Positions 24,747 through 35,773 of a DNA stretch of 64,000 bases are shown here, piece after piece. The DNA comes from Dissulfurirhabdus thermomarina. GTDB lineage: Bacteria > Desulfobacterota > Dissulfuribacteria > Dissulfuribacterales > Dissulfurirhabdaceae. The translations under genes and the position numbers were made by a program. Below the pieces are notes generated by a model, which was given only the letters and a program-made list of their open reading frames with translations, did not search any database and was not told the DNA's origin. Position 1 is the stretch's first letter. Every line of letters starts with the position of its first letter. The stretch is taken from the NCBI RefSeq assembly GCF_012979235.1, contig NZ_JAATWC010000001.1:246001-310000 (forward strand). Direction: 5' to 3'.

Positions 24747-25858
24747 AGGTGGTCGTGGCCGCCAGCTATGACCGGTCCCTCGTGACCTTCCGCGGCCCGC
24801 TCATCCGGGCCATGATCCAGGGGGGGCACCAAGTGGTGGCCGCCGCCCCGGTCTTCTCGGCCTCATCCCGGAGGTTTCTGCAAGACCTGGGCGTTACGTG
24901 TGTTGAGGTCCGGATGGCACGGACGGGGGTGAACCCCGTCCCGGATCTCTTCACGATGGCCGCCTATTATCGCCTCCTGCGAAAGGAGCGACCGCAGCTC
25001 CTGCTCGCCTACACCGTCAAACCCATCGTGTATGGGGGGATGGCGGCGCGGCTGGCCGGCATCCGCGGATTCTTCCCGATGGTGACCGGCCTGGGATACG
25101 CCTTCACCGGGGATGCCGCCGGCCGGCGCCTCGTTTCGACGGTGGTGCGGCACCTTTACCGGGCGGCTTTGAAGGGGAGCCGGGCCGTTTTTTTCCAAAA
25201 CCCGGACGATCTCGAGGAATTCCGGCGGCGGGGAATCCTGGGGGCGTCGGCCCGCGCGGTGGTCATCAACGGCTCCGGCGTCGACCTGGATGACTTTGCG
25301 GCCGTCCCCTTGCCCCGGGAGCCCGTTTTCTTCATGGCTGCCCGGCTCCTGAAGGACAAGGGGGTCCGGGAATACGCGGAGGCGGCCCGGATCGTTCGCC
25401 GTGCGCATCCCGAGGCCAGGTTCCGGCTGGCCGGATGGTTGGACCGCAATCCAAGCGCGATAAAGAGGGATGAACTCGCGGCCTGGGTGGAGGAAGGCGT
25501 GCTGGAGTATCTCGGTGCGCTGGAGGATGTCCGCCCCGCCCTGGCGAAGGCCCGGGTCTATGTCCTGCCCTCGTACCGCGAGGGTACGCCCCGTTCGGTC
25601 CTGGAGGCCATGAGCATGGGGCGGCCCGTGGTGACCACGGACGTTCCCGGTTGCCGGGAGACGGTGATCGACGGCGTCAGTGGTTTCCGGGTGCCGGCTC
25701 GGGATCCCGGGGCCCTGGCGGCGGCTTGCCTGCGGTTCGTCGAGCAACCGGAACTGGCAGATTGCATGGGGCGGGAGGGCCGCCGCCTGGCTGAGGAGAG
25801 GTACGACGTCCACAAGGTGAACGCGGTGATCCTCGAAACCATGGGGCTTGCCGGATGA
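24719..25858 (+). CDS. Glycosyltransferase, GT4 family (PglA-like)
   Basis: 379 aa GT-B enzyme. N-terminal half: VVVAASYDRSLVTFRGPLI and LLAYTVKPIVYGGMAARLAGI, the latter typical of N-acetylgalactosaminyl/bacillosaminyl-pathway enzymes such as PglA. C-terminal half: FFMAARLLKDKGVREYAEAA, VYVLPSYREGTPRSVLEAM (the E-x7-E motif) and GRPVVTTDVPGCRE. ATG 24719 has GGGAG six bases ahead; GTG 24743, which overlaps the preceding stop, is an alternative that removes eight residues. The next gene, the phosphoglycosyl transferase that starts the chain, is coupled by ATGA, so this enzyme may add the second sugar. Confidence 0.85.
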   Translation: MEASGGAAVKVVVAASYDRSLVTFRGPLIRAMIQGGHQVVAAAPVFSASSRRFLQDLGVTCVEVRMARTGVNPVPDLFTMAAYYRLLRKERPQLLLAYTVKPIVYGGMAARLAGIRGFFPMVTGLGYAFTGDAAGRRLVSTVVRHLYRAALKGSRAVFFQNPDDLEEFRRRGILGASARAVVINGSGVDLDDFAAVPLPREPVFFMAARLLKDKGVREYAEAARIVRRAHPEARFRLAGWLDRNPSAIKRDELAAWVEEGVLEYLGALEDVRPALAKARVYVLPSYREGTPRSVLEAMSMGRPVVTTDVPGCRETVIDGVSGFRVPARDPGALAAACLRFVEQPELADCMGREGRRLAEERYDVHKVNAVILETMGLAG

Positions 25859-26451
25859 AACGGATCCTGGACCTGGCGCTGGCCACGGCCGCTTGCCTGT
25901 TCCTCCTGCCGGTCATGGCGGCGGTGGCCTTGATGGTGCGCATCTTCCTCGGCGCCCCGGTGTTCTTCCGCCAGGTGCGGCCGGGGCTGCACGGCCGGCC
26001 CTTCGTTCTCTACAAGTTCCGGACCATGACCGATGCCCGGGACGCCCGGGGGAACCTCCTCCCCGACGAGCAGCGCCTGACACGCCTCGGGCGTTTTCTG
26101 CGGCGGACCAGCCTGGACGAATTGCCGGAGTTGTTCAACGTGCTCAAGGGAGAAATGAGTCTGGTCGGCCCCCGGCCGTTGCTCATGGAATACCTCAGGC
26201 TCTATACTCCTGAGCAGATGCGGCGCCACGAGGTCCGCCCCGGCATCACGGGGTGGGCCCAGGTGAACGGCCGAAATGCCATATCGTGGGAGGAAAAGTT
26301 CCGGCTGGACGTCTGGTACGTGGACAACCGGAGCCTCTGGCTGGATCTCAAGATCCTCTTCCTGACCCTGGCCCAGGTGGTGAAGGGCAGGGGCATAAAC
26401 CAGCCGGGATGCGCCACGGCCGAGCGTTTCAAGGGCTCCCGGTCAGGGTGA
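25855..26451 (+). CDS. pglC: Initiating phosphoglycosyl transferase (PglC-like, short monotopic type)
   Basis: 198 aa. It transfers a phospho-sugar from a UDP-sugar to undecaprenyl phosphate, the first membrane step. It has the re-entrant N-terminal helix (LDLALATAACLFLLPVMAAVAL), the VFFRQVRPG and LYKFRTM block, the catalytic Asp-Glu pair in RRTSLDELPEL, MSLVGPRPL and the PGITGWAQVNGRN motif. The small size without a polytopic N-terminus is the PglC/WcaJ-core type. The adjoining acetyltransferase, aminotransferase and PglF-like dehydratase suggest the substrate is a UDP-diacetamido sugar. Confidence 0.9.
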   Translation: MKRILDLALATAACLFLLPVMAAVALMVRIFLGAPVFFRQVRPGLHGRPFVLYKFRTMTDARDARGNLLPDEQRLTRLGRFLRRTSLDELPELFNVLKGEMSLVGPRPLLMEYLRLYTPEQMRRHEVRPGITGWAQVNGRNAISWEEKFRLDVWYVDNRSLWLDLKILFLTLAQVVKGRGINQPGCATAERFKGSRSG

Positions 26452-26879
26452 GAGTGGGCGAGCGGATGGGCGGCAAAGATCCAGGCGACCGGTTCGCCGA
26501 GTGGACATACCCGGAGATCGAGGACGGCGTCCCGACCAAGTACCACTGGATCGTTCGGCATCCCGACGGGTTCCAGCTGGGGCGGCGGACGGACATCGGG
26601 GCCTTCACCTATATCAATGCGAAGAACGGGGTCATCATCGAGGATGAGGTCCAGGTGGGGTCGCACTGCTCCATCTACTCGGTCTCCACCATCGACGGCC
26701 GCGAAGGACGGGTCCGGCTCGCCCGGGGATGCCGGGTCGGTACCCACAGCGTCATCATGCCGGGGGTCACCATCGGGGAGAACGCCGTCATCGGGGCCTT
26801 CAGTTTCGTCAAGTCGGATGTCCCGGCCAACTCGGTGGCGGTCGGGGTGCCGGCCCGGGTGATCAAGAAGCGCCCGTGA
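26448..26879 (+). CDS. Left-handed beta-helix (hexapeptide) acyltransferase
   Basis: About 143 aa from GTG 26448, which overlaps the pglC stop (GTGA); ATG 26466 is an alternative start. The body is made of hexapeptide turns: IGAFTYINAKNGVIIEDEV, VQVGSHCSIYSVSTI, then VGTHSVIMPGVTIGENAVIGAFSFVKSDVPANSVAVGVPARVIKK, quoted in parts. The His in GTHSV fits the catalytic position. It probably acetylates the amino group made by the neighbouring PglE-like aminotransferase. It lacks the N-terminal Rossmann part that PglD has, so it is closer to WbpD/WeeI-type enzymes. Confidence 0.8.
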   Translation: MRVGERMGGKDPGDRFAEWTYPEIEDGVPTKYHWIVRHPDGFQLGRRTDIGAFTYINAKNGVIIEDEVQVGSHCSIYSVSTIDGREGRVRLARGCRVGTHSVIMPGVTIGENAVIGAFSFVKSDVPANSVAVGVPARVIKKRP

Positions 26880-26892
26880 GGTGTGCGGCCGG

Positions 26893-28038
26893 ATGAACGA
26901 CGAGAAGCCTCCCCGGCTCTACCTTTCCCCGCCCCATATGGGCGGAGCCGAGTTGGACCTGGTCCGGGAGGCCTTCGCCTCCAACTTCATCGCGCCCGTG
27001 GGCCCCATGGTGGAGGCTTTCGAGGCGGAATTCGCGGCCTATACGGGCATGGCCGCCGCCGCCGCGGTGAGCAGCGGCACGGCGGCCCTGCACCTGGCCA
27101 TGCGCCTCTTAGGCGTGGGGCCGGGGGACGAGGTCCTGGTCTCGGACCTTACCTTCATCGGGAGCGTCACCCCCGTCGTCTACCAGGGGGCGGTCCCCGT
27201 CTTCCTCGATTCCGATCCGGCCACATGGAACATGGATCCCGCACTCCTGGCCGAGGAGCTGGAGGAGCGGCGCCGGCGAGGCCGGCGCCTCCCCCGGGCG
27301 GTGGTGCCGACCGACATCTACGGGCAAGCCTGCGACCTCGACCGGATCCTGGAGCTTTGCCGCACCCACGAGATCCCGGTGGTGACGGATTCCGCCGAGG
27401 CCGTGGGCACCCGTTACAGGGGGCGCCACGCGGGCAAGGGGGCCCAGGCGGCGGCATTTTCCTTCAATGGCAACAAGATCATCACGACGTCCGGTGGCGG
27501 CATGTTGGCTTCGGACGACCCGGCCCTGGTGGAGGAGGCTCGGTTCCTCGCCCAGCAGGCCAGGGACCCGGCGCCGCACTACGAACATAGCCGGCTGGGC
27601 TACAACTATCGCCTGAGCAATCTGCTGGCGGCGGTGGGAAGAGGTCAGCTCCGGGTCCTCGAGGACCGCGTCCGGAAGAAGCGGTGGATCTTCGAGGCCT
27701 ACCGGGCGGCACTGGGAGACCTGCCCGGCATCACCTTCATGCCCGAGGCCGGTTACGGGAGATGCACCCGGTGGTTGACCGTCATCCTGGTCGACCCGGC
27801 GGCCTTCGGCGCCGACCGCGAGGTGGTTCGTGCGGCCCTGGAAGAGCACAACATCGAAGCCCGCCCGGTCTGGAAACCCATGCATCTTCAGCCGGTGTTT
27901 CGGCATTGCCGGGTCGTGGGGGGCGGGGTGAGCGAGGATCTCTTCCGGAGAGGGTTGTGCCTGCCCTCGGGGACGGCCATGGGGGAGGCGGAGATCGACC
28001 GGGTGGCCGCCGTGATTCGCCGGGTGCACAGGGGCTGA
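26893..28038 (+). CDS. UDP-4-amino-sugar aminotransferase (PglE-like, DegT family)
   Basis: 381 aa from ATG 26893 (GTG 26881 would add four residues). PLP Lys195 lies in FNGNKIITTSGGGM, a sequence diagnostic of the PglE/LegC-like subgroup; also SSGTAALHLAM, TDIYGQACD, TDSAEAVGT and the C-terminal ARPVWKPMHLQPVF. It would aminate the 4-keto group of the product of the PglF-like dehydratase encoded just downstream. It ends with VHRG, and a decayed sugar-transferase tail begins at the stop codon. Confidence 0.88.
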   Translation: MNDEKPPRLYLSPPHMGGAELDLVREAFASNFIAPVGPMVEAFEAEFAAYTGMAAAAAVSSGTAALHLAMRLLGVGPGDEVLVSDLTFIGSVTPVVYQGAVPVFLDSDPATWNMDPALLAEELEERRRRGRRLPRAVVPTDIYGQACDLDRILELCRTHEIPVVTDSAEAVGTRYRGRHAGKGAQAAAFSFNGNKIITTSGGGMLASDDPALVEEARFLAQQARDPAPHYEHSRLGYNYRLSNLLAAVGRGQLRVLEDRVRKKRWIFEAYRAALGDLPGITFMPEAGYGRCTRWLTVILVDPAAFGADREVVRAALEEHNIEARPVWKPMHLQPVFRHCRVVGGGVSEDLFRRGLCLPSGTAMGEAEIDRVAAVIRRVHRG

Positions 28039-28235
28039 CGGACTTCGCCGCCCTGGAGTTCGTGGATGAAGAATCGCTTTTGGCGGGGTATCCTGACCCG
28101 GAGGCGGCCTACGTCCGGGAGGTGCTGCCCCGGAAGATCGCCCTCTACCGCCGTTACGCGGAGGAACACAACATGGTGACGGACCTTCGGCTGATCCTCC
28201 GGACCCTGGTCCGCCTCGCCCGGAGAGGGGCATGA
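28035..28235 (+). pseudogene. Remnant of a bacterial sugar transferase C-terminus
   Basis: An open frame without a good start codon, beginning over the stop of the PglE-like gene. It translates as LTDFAALEFVDEESLLAG, then PDPEAAYVREVLPRKIALYRRY and TDLRLILRTLVRL. This is the end pattern of polyprenyl glycosylphosphotransferases of the group that reads PGITD.A...F.DE..LL...DPE..Y...LP.K..LY..YV......DLK.I..T. The N-terminal two thirds, including the catalytic block, are gone. Its stop overlaps the ATG of the PglF-like gene (ATGA), so the fragment may be kept because its end couples translation. Confidence 0.6.
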
Positions 28236-30118
28236 ACGGCCGGACCTGGCGGCACCTCTTCGTCCGCCACCGGGTGCGCCTCGTCCGGGCGGCGCTCTTC
28301 CTGCACGACGCCCTGGCGCTCACGGCGGCCTGGTTCGGCGCCTACTGGCTCCGGTTCGGCTTTGCGATCCCCGCCCACCACTGGCGCTATGCCGCGCACC
28401 TCTGGCCCCTGGTGCTGGCCGTCCAGCTCCTGGTGTTCCGGGCCTGGGGTCTTCACCGCATGGTGATCCGCTTCGTCTCCGTCCCGGATCTCCTGAAGAT
28501 CCTCGCCGGCGGGGCCACCGCCAACTTCCTGCTGCTCGGCCTCCTCTTCTCCTGGGACCGCCTCGCCTATCTCCCGCGCTCCATCCTTCCGCTCGACTTC
28601 CTCCTCGTCGTCTTCTTCCTGGGGGGCGGGCGGTTCCTCTACCGCCTCCTCCGGGAAGGGCTCCCCGGCGCCGGAGCGGGCCTCCGGACCCTGGTGGTGG
28701 GCGCCGGGCAGGCGGGCGAGCAACTCGTCCGCGACATGCTCCGCCAGCAGGGCGGCCCCTACCGGCCCGTGGGGTTCCTCGACGACGACCGCGGCAAGGT
28801 CGGCCGCGAGATCCTCGGCGTGCGGGTCCTGGGGCGGACCCGGGATCTCCCGGAGATCGCCCGGGAGCTGGGGGCCGAGATGGTCCTCCTCGCCATCCCG
28901 TCTGCGGGCCGGCGGACCCTCCGCCGCCTCACCGAGCTTTGCCGGGAGACCGGGCTTCCCTACCGGACGTTGCCTTCCCTCCATGACCTCATGGCCGGCC
29001 AGGTGACGGTCTCCGCCCTCCGCGAGGTCACGGTGGAGGACCTCCTCGGCCGGGACCCGGTGCAGCTCGACTGGGCGGCCATCCGGGCCGAGGTGGAGGG
29101 GCGCCGCATCCTGGTCACCGGCGCCGGGGGGAGCATCGGCGGGGAACTCTGCCGCCAGATCGCGCGCCTTTCCCCGGCCCGCCTCGTCCTGCTGGACGCC
29201 GGGGAATACGCCCTCTACCGGATCGAGATGGAGATCGGGGCCATGGACGGGGCGGCGCCGTTTTCCGCCGTCCTGGCGGACATCCGGGACCGGGCCGCCC
29301 TGGAGGCCGTCTTCGACCGGGAGCGGCCCCAGGTGGTCTTCCACGCCGCCGCCTACAAGCACGTCCCCCTGGTGGAGCTCAACCCCGCCGCCGGGGTGGC
29401 CACCAACGTCTTCGGCACCCGGACCCTGGCGGAGACCGCCGACGCCTTCGGCGTGGAGAAGTTCGTCATGGTCTCCACCGACAAGGCGGTCAACCCCGCC
29501 AACGTCATGGGCGCCACCAAGCGCGTGGCGGAGATCTTCTGCCAGAACCTCGACGCGCGGTCCCGGACCGCCTTCATCACCACCCGGTTCGGCAACGTCC
29601 TGGGCTCCTCCGGCTCGGTGGTGCCGCTCTTCCAGCGGCAGGTGGCCCGGGGCGGGCCGGTCACCGTGACCCACCCGGAGATCGAGCGCTACTTCATGAC
29701 CATCCCCGAGGCCTCCCAGCTGGTGCTCCAGGCCACCGCCCTCGGGCGGGGCGGCGAGATCTTCGTCCTGGACATGGGGGAGCCGGTGAAGATCCGGGAG
29801 CTGGCCGAGCAGGTGATCCGGCTCTCCGGCCTCGAGCCCGACCGGGACATCCCCATCGTCTACACCGGGCTTCGGCCCGGGGAAAAGCTCTACGAGGAAC
29901 TCCTCCACCCCGACGAGCACCTGGCGGCCACCGCCCACCCGAAGATCCTGCTCGCGCGGAGCCGAGAGGTGGATTGGGCCTGGTGCCAGGCCGGGCTGAA
30001 ACGGCTCGAGGCGGTGATGCGGCGGGGCGGCCCGGACGAGATCCGCGGCGCCCTCCGCGCCCTGGTACCGGAGTACCGGCCGGCACCGGCCGCCGCCGCG
30101 GATGCGGCCGGCTCGTGA
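28232..30118 (+). CDS. pglF: UDP-GlcNAc 4,6-dehydratase, membrane-bound (PglF/CapD-like)
   Basis: 628 aa. Four N-terminal membrane helices (about 15-140) are followed by a CoA-binding-like Rossmann domain (LVVGAGQAGEQLVRDM, about 152-167) and the catalytic SDR domain (ILVTGAGGSIGGELCRQIA, about 291-309). The active-site region reads VSTDKAVNPANVMGATKR, where Met replaces the usual catalytic Tyr as in PglF/FlaA1-type 4,6-dehydratases. It makes UDP-4-keto-6-deoxy-GlcNAc, the first step to bacillosamine-like sugars, and is the last gene of the glycan locus. The basic N-terminus RHLFVRHRVR is normal. Confidence 0.9.
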   Translation: MNGRTWRHLFVRHRVRLVRAALFLHDALALTAAWFGAYWLRFGFAIPAHHWRYAAHLWPLVLAVQLLVFRAWGLHRMVIRFVSVPDLLKILAGGATANFLLLGLLFSWDRLAYLPRSILPLDFLLVVFFLGGGRFLYRLLREGLPGAGAGLRTLVVGAGQAGEQLVRDMLRQQGGPYRPVGFLDDDRGKVGREILGVRVLGRTRDLPEIARELGAEMVLLAIPSAGRRTLRRLTELCRETGLPYRTLPSLHDLMAGQVTVSALREVTVEDLLGRDPVQLDWAAIRAEVEGRRILVTGAGGSIGGELCRQIARLSPARLVLLDAGEYALYRIEMEIGAMDGAAPFSAVLADIRDRAALEAVFDRERPQVVFHAAAYKHVPLVELNPAAGVATNVFGTRTLAETADAFGVEKFVMVSTDKAVNPANVMGATKRVAEIFCQNLDARSRTAFITTRFGNVLGSSGSVVPLFQRQVARGGPVTVTHPEIERYFMTIPEASQLVLQATALGRGGEIFVLDMGEPVKIRELAEQVIRLSGLEPDRDIPIVYTGLRPGEKLYEELLHPDEHLAATAHPKILLARSREVDWAWCQAGLKRLEAVMRRGGPDEIRGALRALVPEYRPAPAAAADAAGS

Positions 30119-30153
30119 AGGCGGGGCGTGATCTCGGGGGGTGAAAGGGAAGA

Positions 30154-30230
<77 letters not shown>

Positions 30231-30345
30231 GCGCCTCTGGACGGGCGCATCTTAAATGACCCGCCGGAGGCTTGTCAACACGGCCCCCGGCCGCCGGCCC
30301 GGGCCTTTCCCCGGCATTCGGAAGGGCGGGCCGGCTCTCTGCGCC

Positions 30346-30373
30346 TTGACACGCCGGCGGACCATGCTATTTT
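30346..30373 (+). promoter_or_regulatory. Promoter of the rplU-rpmA-obgE operon
   Basis: Consensus TTGACA (30346-30351), a 16-base spacer, TATTTT (30368-30373), about 38 bases before the rplU ATG. Confidence 0.7.
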
Positions 30374-30410
30374 TACCCGTTACCCGATTTCGGAAAGCAT
30401 GGAGGCGATC

Positions 30411-30722
30411 ATGTACGCTGTGATCCAGACCGGCGGCAAGCAATACAAGGTCTCCCCGGGCGAGGTGCTCCGGGTGGAGAAGCTCGACGCCGAGGTGGGC
30501 GCCGAGCTCGAGATCCCCGAGGTGCTCCTGGTGGCCGACGGCGCCGACGTCAAGGTGGGCACCCCCCTGGTGGAGGCCGCCCGGGTCAAGGCCCGGGTGG
30601 TGGAGCACGGCCGCCACCCCAAGGTCATCGTCTTCAAGAAGAAGCGGCGCCAGGGCTACAAGGTGAAGAAGGGGCACCGGCAGGCCTACACCGCCATCGA
30701 GATCCAGGAGATCAGCGCCTAG
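30411..30722 (+). CDS. rplU: Ribosomal protein L21
   Basis: 103 aa, exactly the usual length. Starts [25 protein letters not shown] and ends with the RNA-binding [18 protein letters not shown] region. It binds 23S rRNA near L20. ATG 30411 is chosen over 30399 because GGAGG (30401-30405) sits five bases ahead and the conserved protein begins there. It heads the standard L21-L27-Obg operon behind a strong promoter. Confidence 0.98.
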   Translation: MYAVIQTGGKQYKVSPGEVLRVEKLDAEVGAELEIPEVLLVADGADVKVGTPLVEAARVKARVVEHGRHPKVIVFKKKRRQGYKVKKGHRQAYTAIEIQEISA

Positions 30723-33250
<2,528 letters not shown>

Positions 33251-33305
33251 CAAGCCGCCCGCGGCCGGAGAGGGATCGCGGGCGGCGGGAGGAAGGAGCG
33301 ACGGC

Positions 33306-34565
33306 ATGAACGACGTGGCAGCCATAGTGGCGGACATGGGCCGGCGGGCCCGGGCCGCGGCCCGGCGGGTGGCCGGGCTCTCCACCGCGGTGAAGGACGA
33401 GGTCCTCCTCCGGACGGCGGAGCGGCTTGTGGAGGCGAAGGACCGCATCCGGGCGGCCAACGAGAAGGACCTCGCGGCGGCCCGCGGAAAGGGCCTCTCC
33501 GGGGCCTTCGTGGACCGGCTCACCCTCTCGGACCGGGTGATCGACTCCATGGTCCAGGGGCTCAGGGAGGTGGCGGCCCTCCCGGACCCGGTGGGGGAGA
33601 GCCCGCGCCTCTGGCGCCGGCCCAACGGCCTCACCGTGGGCCGGGTTCGGATCCCCCTCGGGGTCATCGGGATGATCTACGAATCCCGCCCCAACGTCAC
33701 CATCGACGCCGCCGCCCTGTGCCTCAAGGCGGGCAACGCCGTGATCCTGCGCGGCGGTTCCGACGCCATCCATTCCAACCTGGCCCTGGCCGAGATCCTC
33801 CAGGAGGCCCTGGCGGCCTGCGGGGTCCCCGGCGACGCCGTCCAGGTGGTGCCGGTGACGGACCGGGCGGCGGTCCTGGAGCTGCTCCGCCTGGAGGACG
33901 ACCTGGACCTCGTCATCCCGCGGGGCGGGGAGGGGCTCATCCGGTTCGTGGTGGAGAATTCCCGGATCCCGGTGCTCAAGCACTACAAGGGGGTCTGCCA
34001 CGTCTACGTGGACCGCGGGGCCGATCTCGAGATGGCCCGTCGGATCTGCTTCAACGCCAAGGTCCAGCGGCCGGGTGTCTGTAACGCCATGGAGGGGATG
34101 CTGGTCCACCGCGAGGCGGCGGAGGCCTTTCTCCCCGCCATGGCGGCGGATTTCCGGGAGGCCGGCGTCGAGATGCGGGGGTGCCCCCGGACCTGCGCCA
34201 TCGTCCCCGAGGCGGTCGCCGCCGTGGAGGAGGACTGGGGCCGGGAGTTCCTGGATCTCGTGCTGGCCGTCCGGGTGGTGGACTCCATGGACGAGGCCAT
34301 GGATTACATCGCCCGCTACGGCTCCAACCACACCGAGGCCATCGTGACCCGCGACTACGCCAGGGCCATGAGGTTCCTCCGGGAGGTGGACGCCTCCCTG
34401 GTCCTGGTGAACGCCTCCACCCGTTTCAACGACGGCGGCCAGCTCGGGCTCGGGGCCGAGATCGGGATCAGCACTTCCAAGCTCCATGCCTACGGGCCCA
34501 TGGGGCTCGAGGAGCTCACCACCACCAAGTTCATCGCCTTCGGGGACGGCCAGGTGAGGCAGTAG
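33306..34565 (+). CDS. proA: Glutamate-5-semialdehyde dehydrogenase (gamma-glutamyl phosphate reductase)
   Basis: 419 aa aldehyde-dehydrogenase-fold enzyme, the second proline step; ProA and ProB work as a complex. Motifs: [37 protein letters not shown], the catalytic cysteine in [13 protein letters not shown], and [27 protein letters not shown], quoted in parts. Length is typical. GGAAGGAG precedes the ATG. nadD begins one base after its stop codon. Confidence 0.97.
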   Translation: MNDVAAIVADMGRRARAAARRVAGLSTAVKDEVLLRTAERLVEAKDRIRAANEKDLAAARGKGLSGAFVDRLTLSDRVIDSMVQGLREVAALPDPVGESPRLWRRPNGLTVGRVRIPLGVIGMIYESRPNVTIDAAALCLKAGNAVILRGGSDAIHSNLALAEILQEALAACGVPGDAVQVVPVTDRAAVLELLRLEDDLDLVIPRGGEGLIRFVVENSRIPVLKHYKGVCHVYVDRGADLEMARRICFNAKVQRPGVCNAMEGMLVHREAAEAFLPAMAADFREAGVEMRGCPRTCAIVPEAVAAVEEDWGREFLDLVLAVRVVDSMDEAMDYIARYGSNHTEAIVTRDYARAMRFLREVDASLVLVNASTRFNDGGQLGLGAEIGISTSKLHAYGPMGLEELTTTKFIAFGDGQVRQ

Positions 34566-34566
34566 G

Positions 34567-35244
34567 ATGCGGATCGGCCTTTTCGGGGGCACCTTCGATC
34601 CCATCCACATCGGCCACCTGCGCGCGGGGGAAGAGGTCTGGGAGGCCCTCGGGCTCGACGAGGTCCGCTTCGTTCCCGCCTTCCTGCCCCCCCACAAGCG
34701 CCGGGGCGACCTCACCCCCTTCGGCCACCGCCTGGCCATGGTGGAACGGGCCGTGGCGGGGGTGGGGCACCTCGTGGCCTCGGCCGTGGAGGCGGAGCGG
34801 TCCGGGCCGTCCTTCTCCGTGGAGACGCTGGCGGGGCTCCGGGCCGGGCTCGGCCCCGGCCCCCGCTTCTTCTTCATCCTGGGCGACGATGCCTTCTGCG
34901 ACATCGAGAGCTGGAAGGACTACCGGCGGCTGACCCGGTACGCGGACCTCGTGGTGATGGGCCGCGAGGCGGACCGGGAGCGGGTGGCGGCCGTGATCGC
35001 CCGGGCCTTTCCGCTCCACCGGCCGGCGGGCCCGGACCGGTTCGAGGCGGCGGGGGAAGGGGGGGTCCGGCTGCTCCCGGTGACGCGCCTTTCCGTCTCC
35101 GGGACGGACATCCGGCGGCGGCTCGCGGCGGGGCGCTCCATCCGCTACCTCGTCCCTGGGCCTGTCCTTCGTTATATTGAAGACAACGGGCTCTACCGCG
35201 CCGGGGACGGCCCCGGCCTCCCGGAGGGCCCGGCCCATCCATGA
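34567..35244 (+). CDS. nadD: Nicotinate-nucleotide adenylyltransferase
   Basis: 225 aa. It adenylates NaMN to NaAD in NAD synthesis. Nucleotidyltransferase motif GLFGGTFDPIHIGHL (4-18), FVPAFLPPHK, FILGDDAFCDIESWKDY and the C-terminal ISGTDIR-type signature seen as VSGTDIRRRLAAG. It ends with a short proline/glycine tail beyond the usual YIEDNGLY end. One base separates it from proA, and rsfS follows after 81 bases, the common obg-proBA-nadD-rsfS order. Confidence 0.96.
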   Translation: MRIGLFGGTFDPIHIGHLRAGEEVWEALGLDEVRFVPAFLPPHKRRGDLTPFGHRLAMVERAVAGVGHLVASAVEAERSGPSFSVETLAGLRAGLGPGPRFFFILGDDAFCDIESWKDYRRLTRYADLVVMGREADRERVAAVIARAFPLHRPAGPDRFEAAGEGGVRLLPVTRLSVSGTDIRRRLAAGRSIRYLVPGPVLRYIEDNGLYRAGDGPGLPEGPAHP

Positions 35245-35325
35245 CGGCGCCGCCCCGGCGTTTCCGGCCGAGGCGGCTCATTTTGGGAGGCGGCTTATCT
35301 TGGACTTGTTGCGGGTTCGACATCC

Positions 35326-35739
35326 ATGACACGAACGAAGACCGAGACGACCCCCGCCCCGGAGCCCCTGCTCCGCGAGGAGGCGCTGGCCCGCTTCGCG
35401 GCGGCGCAGGTGGCCGACAACAAGGGGGAAGACGTGGTGGTTCTGGACGTGCGCGGGCGGTCCTCGGTGGCCGACTTCTTCGTGATCGGCCAGGGGCGCT
35501 CCACCCGGCACGTCCAGGGCATGGTGGACAAGATCCAACAGGCCCTCGAGGCCCGGGGCGCCCGCTGCCTCGGCGTGGAGGGCGAGGCCGAGGGGCAGTG
35601 GGTGCTCCTGGACTACGACGAGGTGGTGGTGCACCTCTTCTACGAGCCGGTCCGGCGCTTCTACGACCTCGAGGGCCTGTGGCGGGAGGCGCCGCGGCTG
35701 GACCTCGGGACCCCGGGCGGCGCCGCCGCCGGGGACTGA
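35326..35739 (+). CDS. rsfS: Ribosomal silencing factor RsfS
   Basis: 137 aa. It binds L14 on the 50S subunit and blocks subunit joining when nutrients are low. Motifs: [50 protein letters not shown] and [10 protein letters not shown], quoted in parts. The first 18 residues are a variable Thr/Pro-rich extension. It starts at the first ATG after nadD. Confidence 0.95.
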   Translation: MTRTKTETTPAPEPLLREEALARFAAAQVADNKGEDVVVLDVRGRSSVADFFVIGQGRSTRHVQGMVDKIQQALEARGARCLGVEGEAEGQWVLLDYDEVVVHLFYEPVRRFYDLEGLWREAPRLDLGTPGGAAAGD

Positions 35740-35773
35740 GCCCCCGGCCCCGAACGATCCACCGGAGGCATCC

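Noticed and set aside
33255..33285. Hairpin CCGCCCGCG/CGCGGGCGG between proB and proA
   Set aside because: No T tract follows and it lies just before the proA ribosome site in an evident operon; it is likely incidental in GC-rich DNA.
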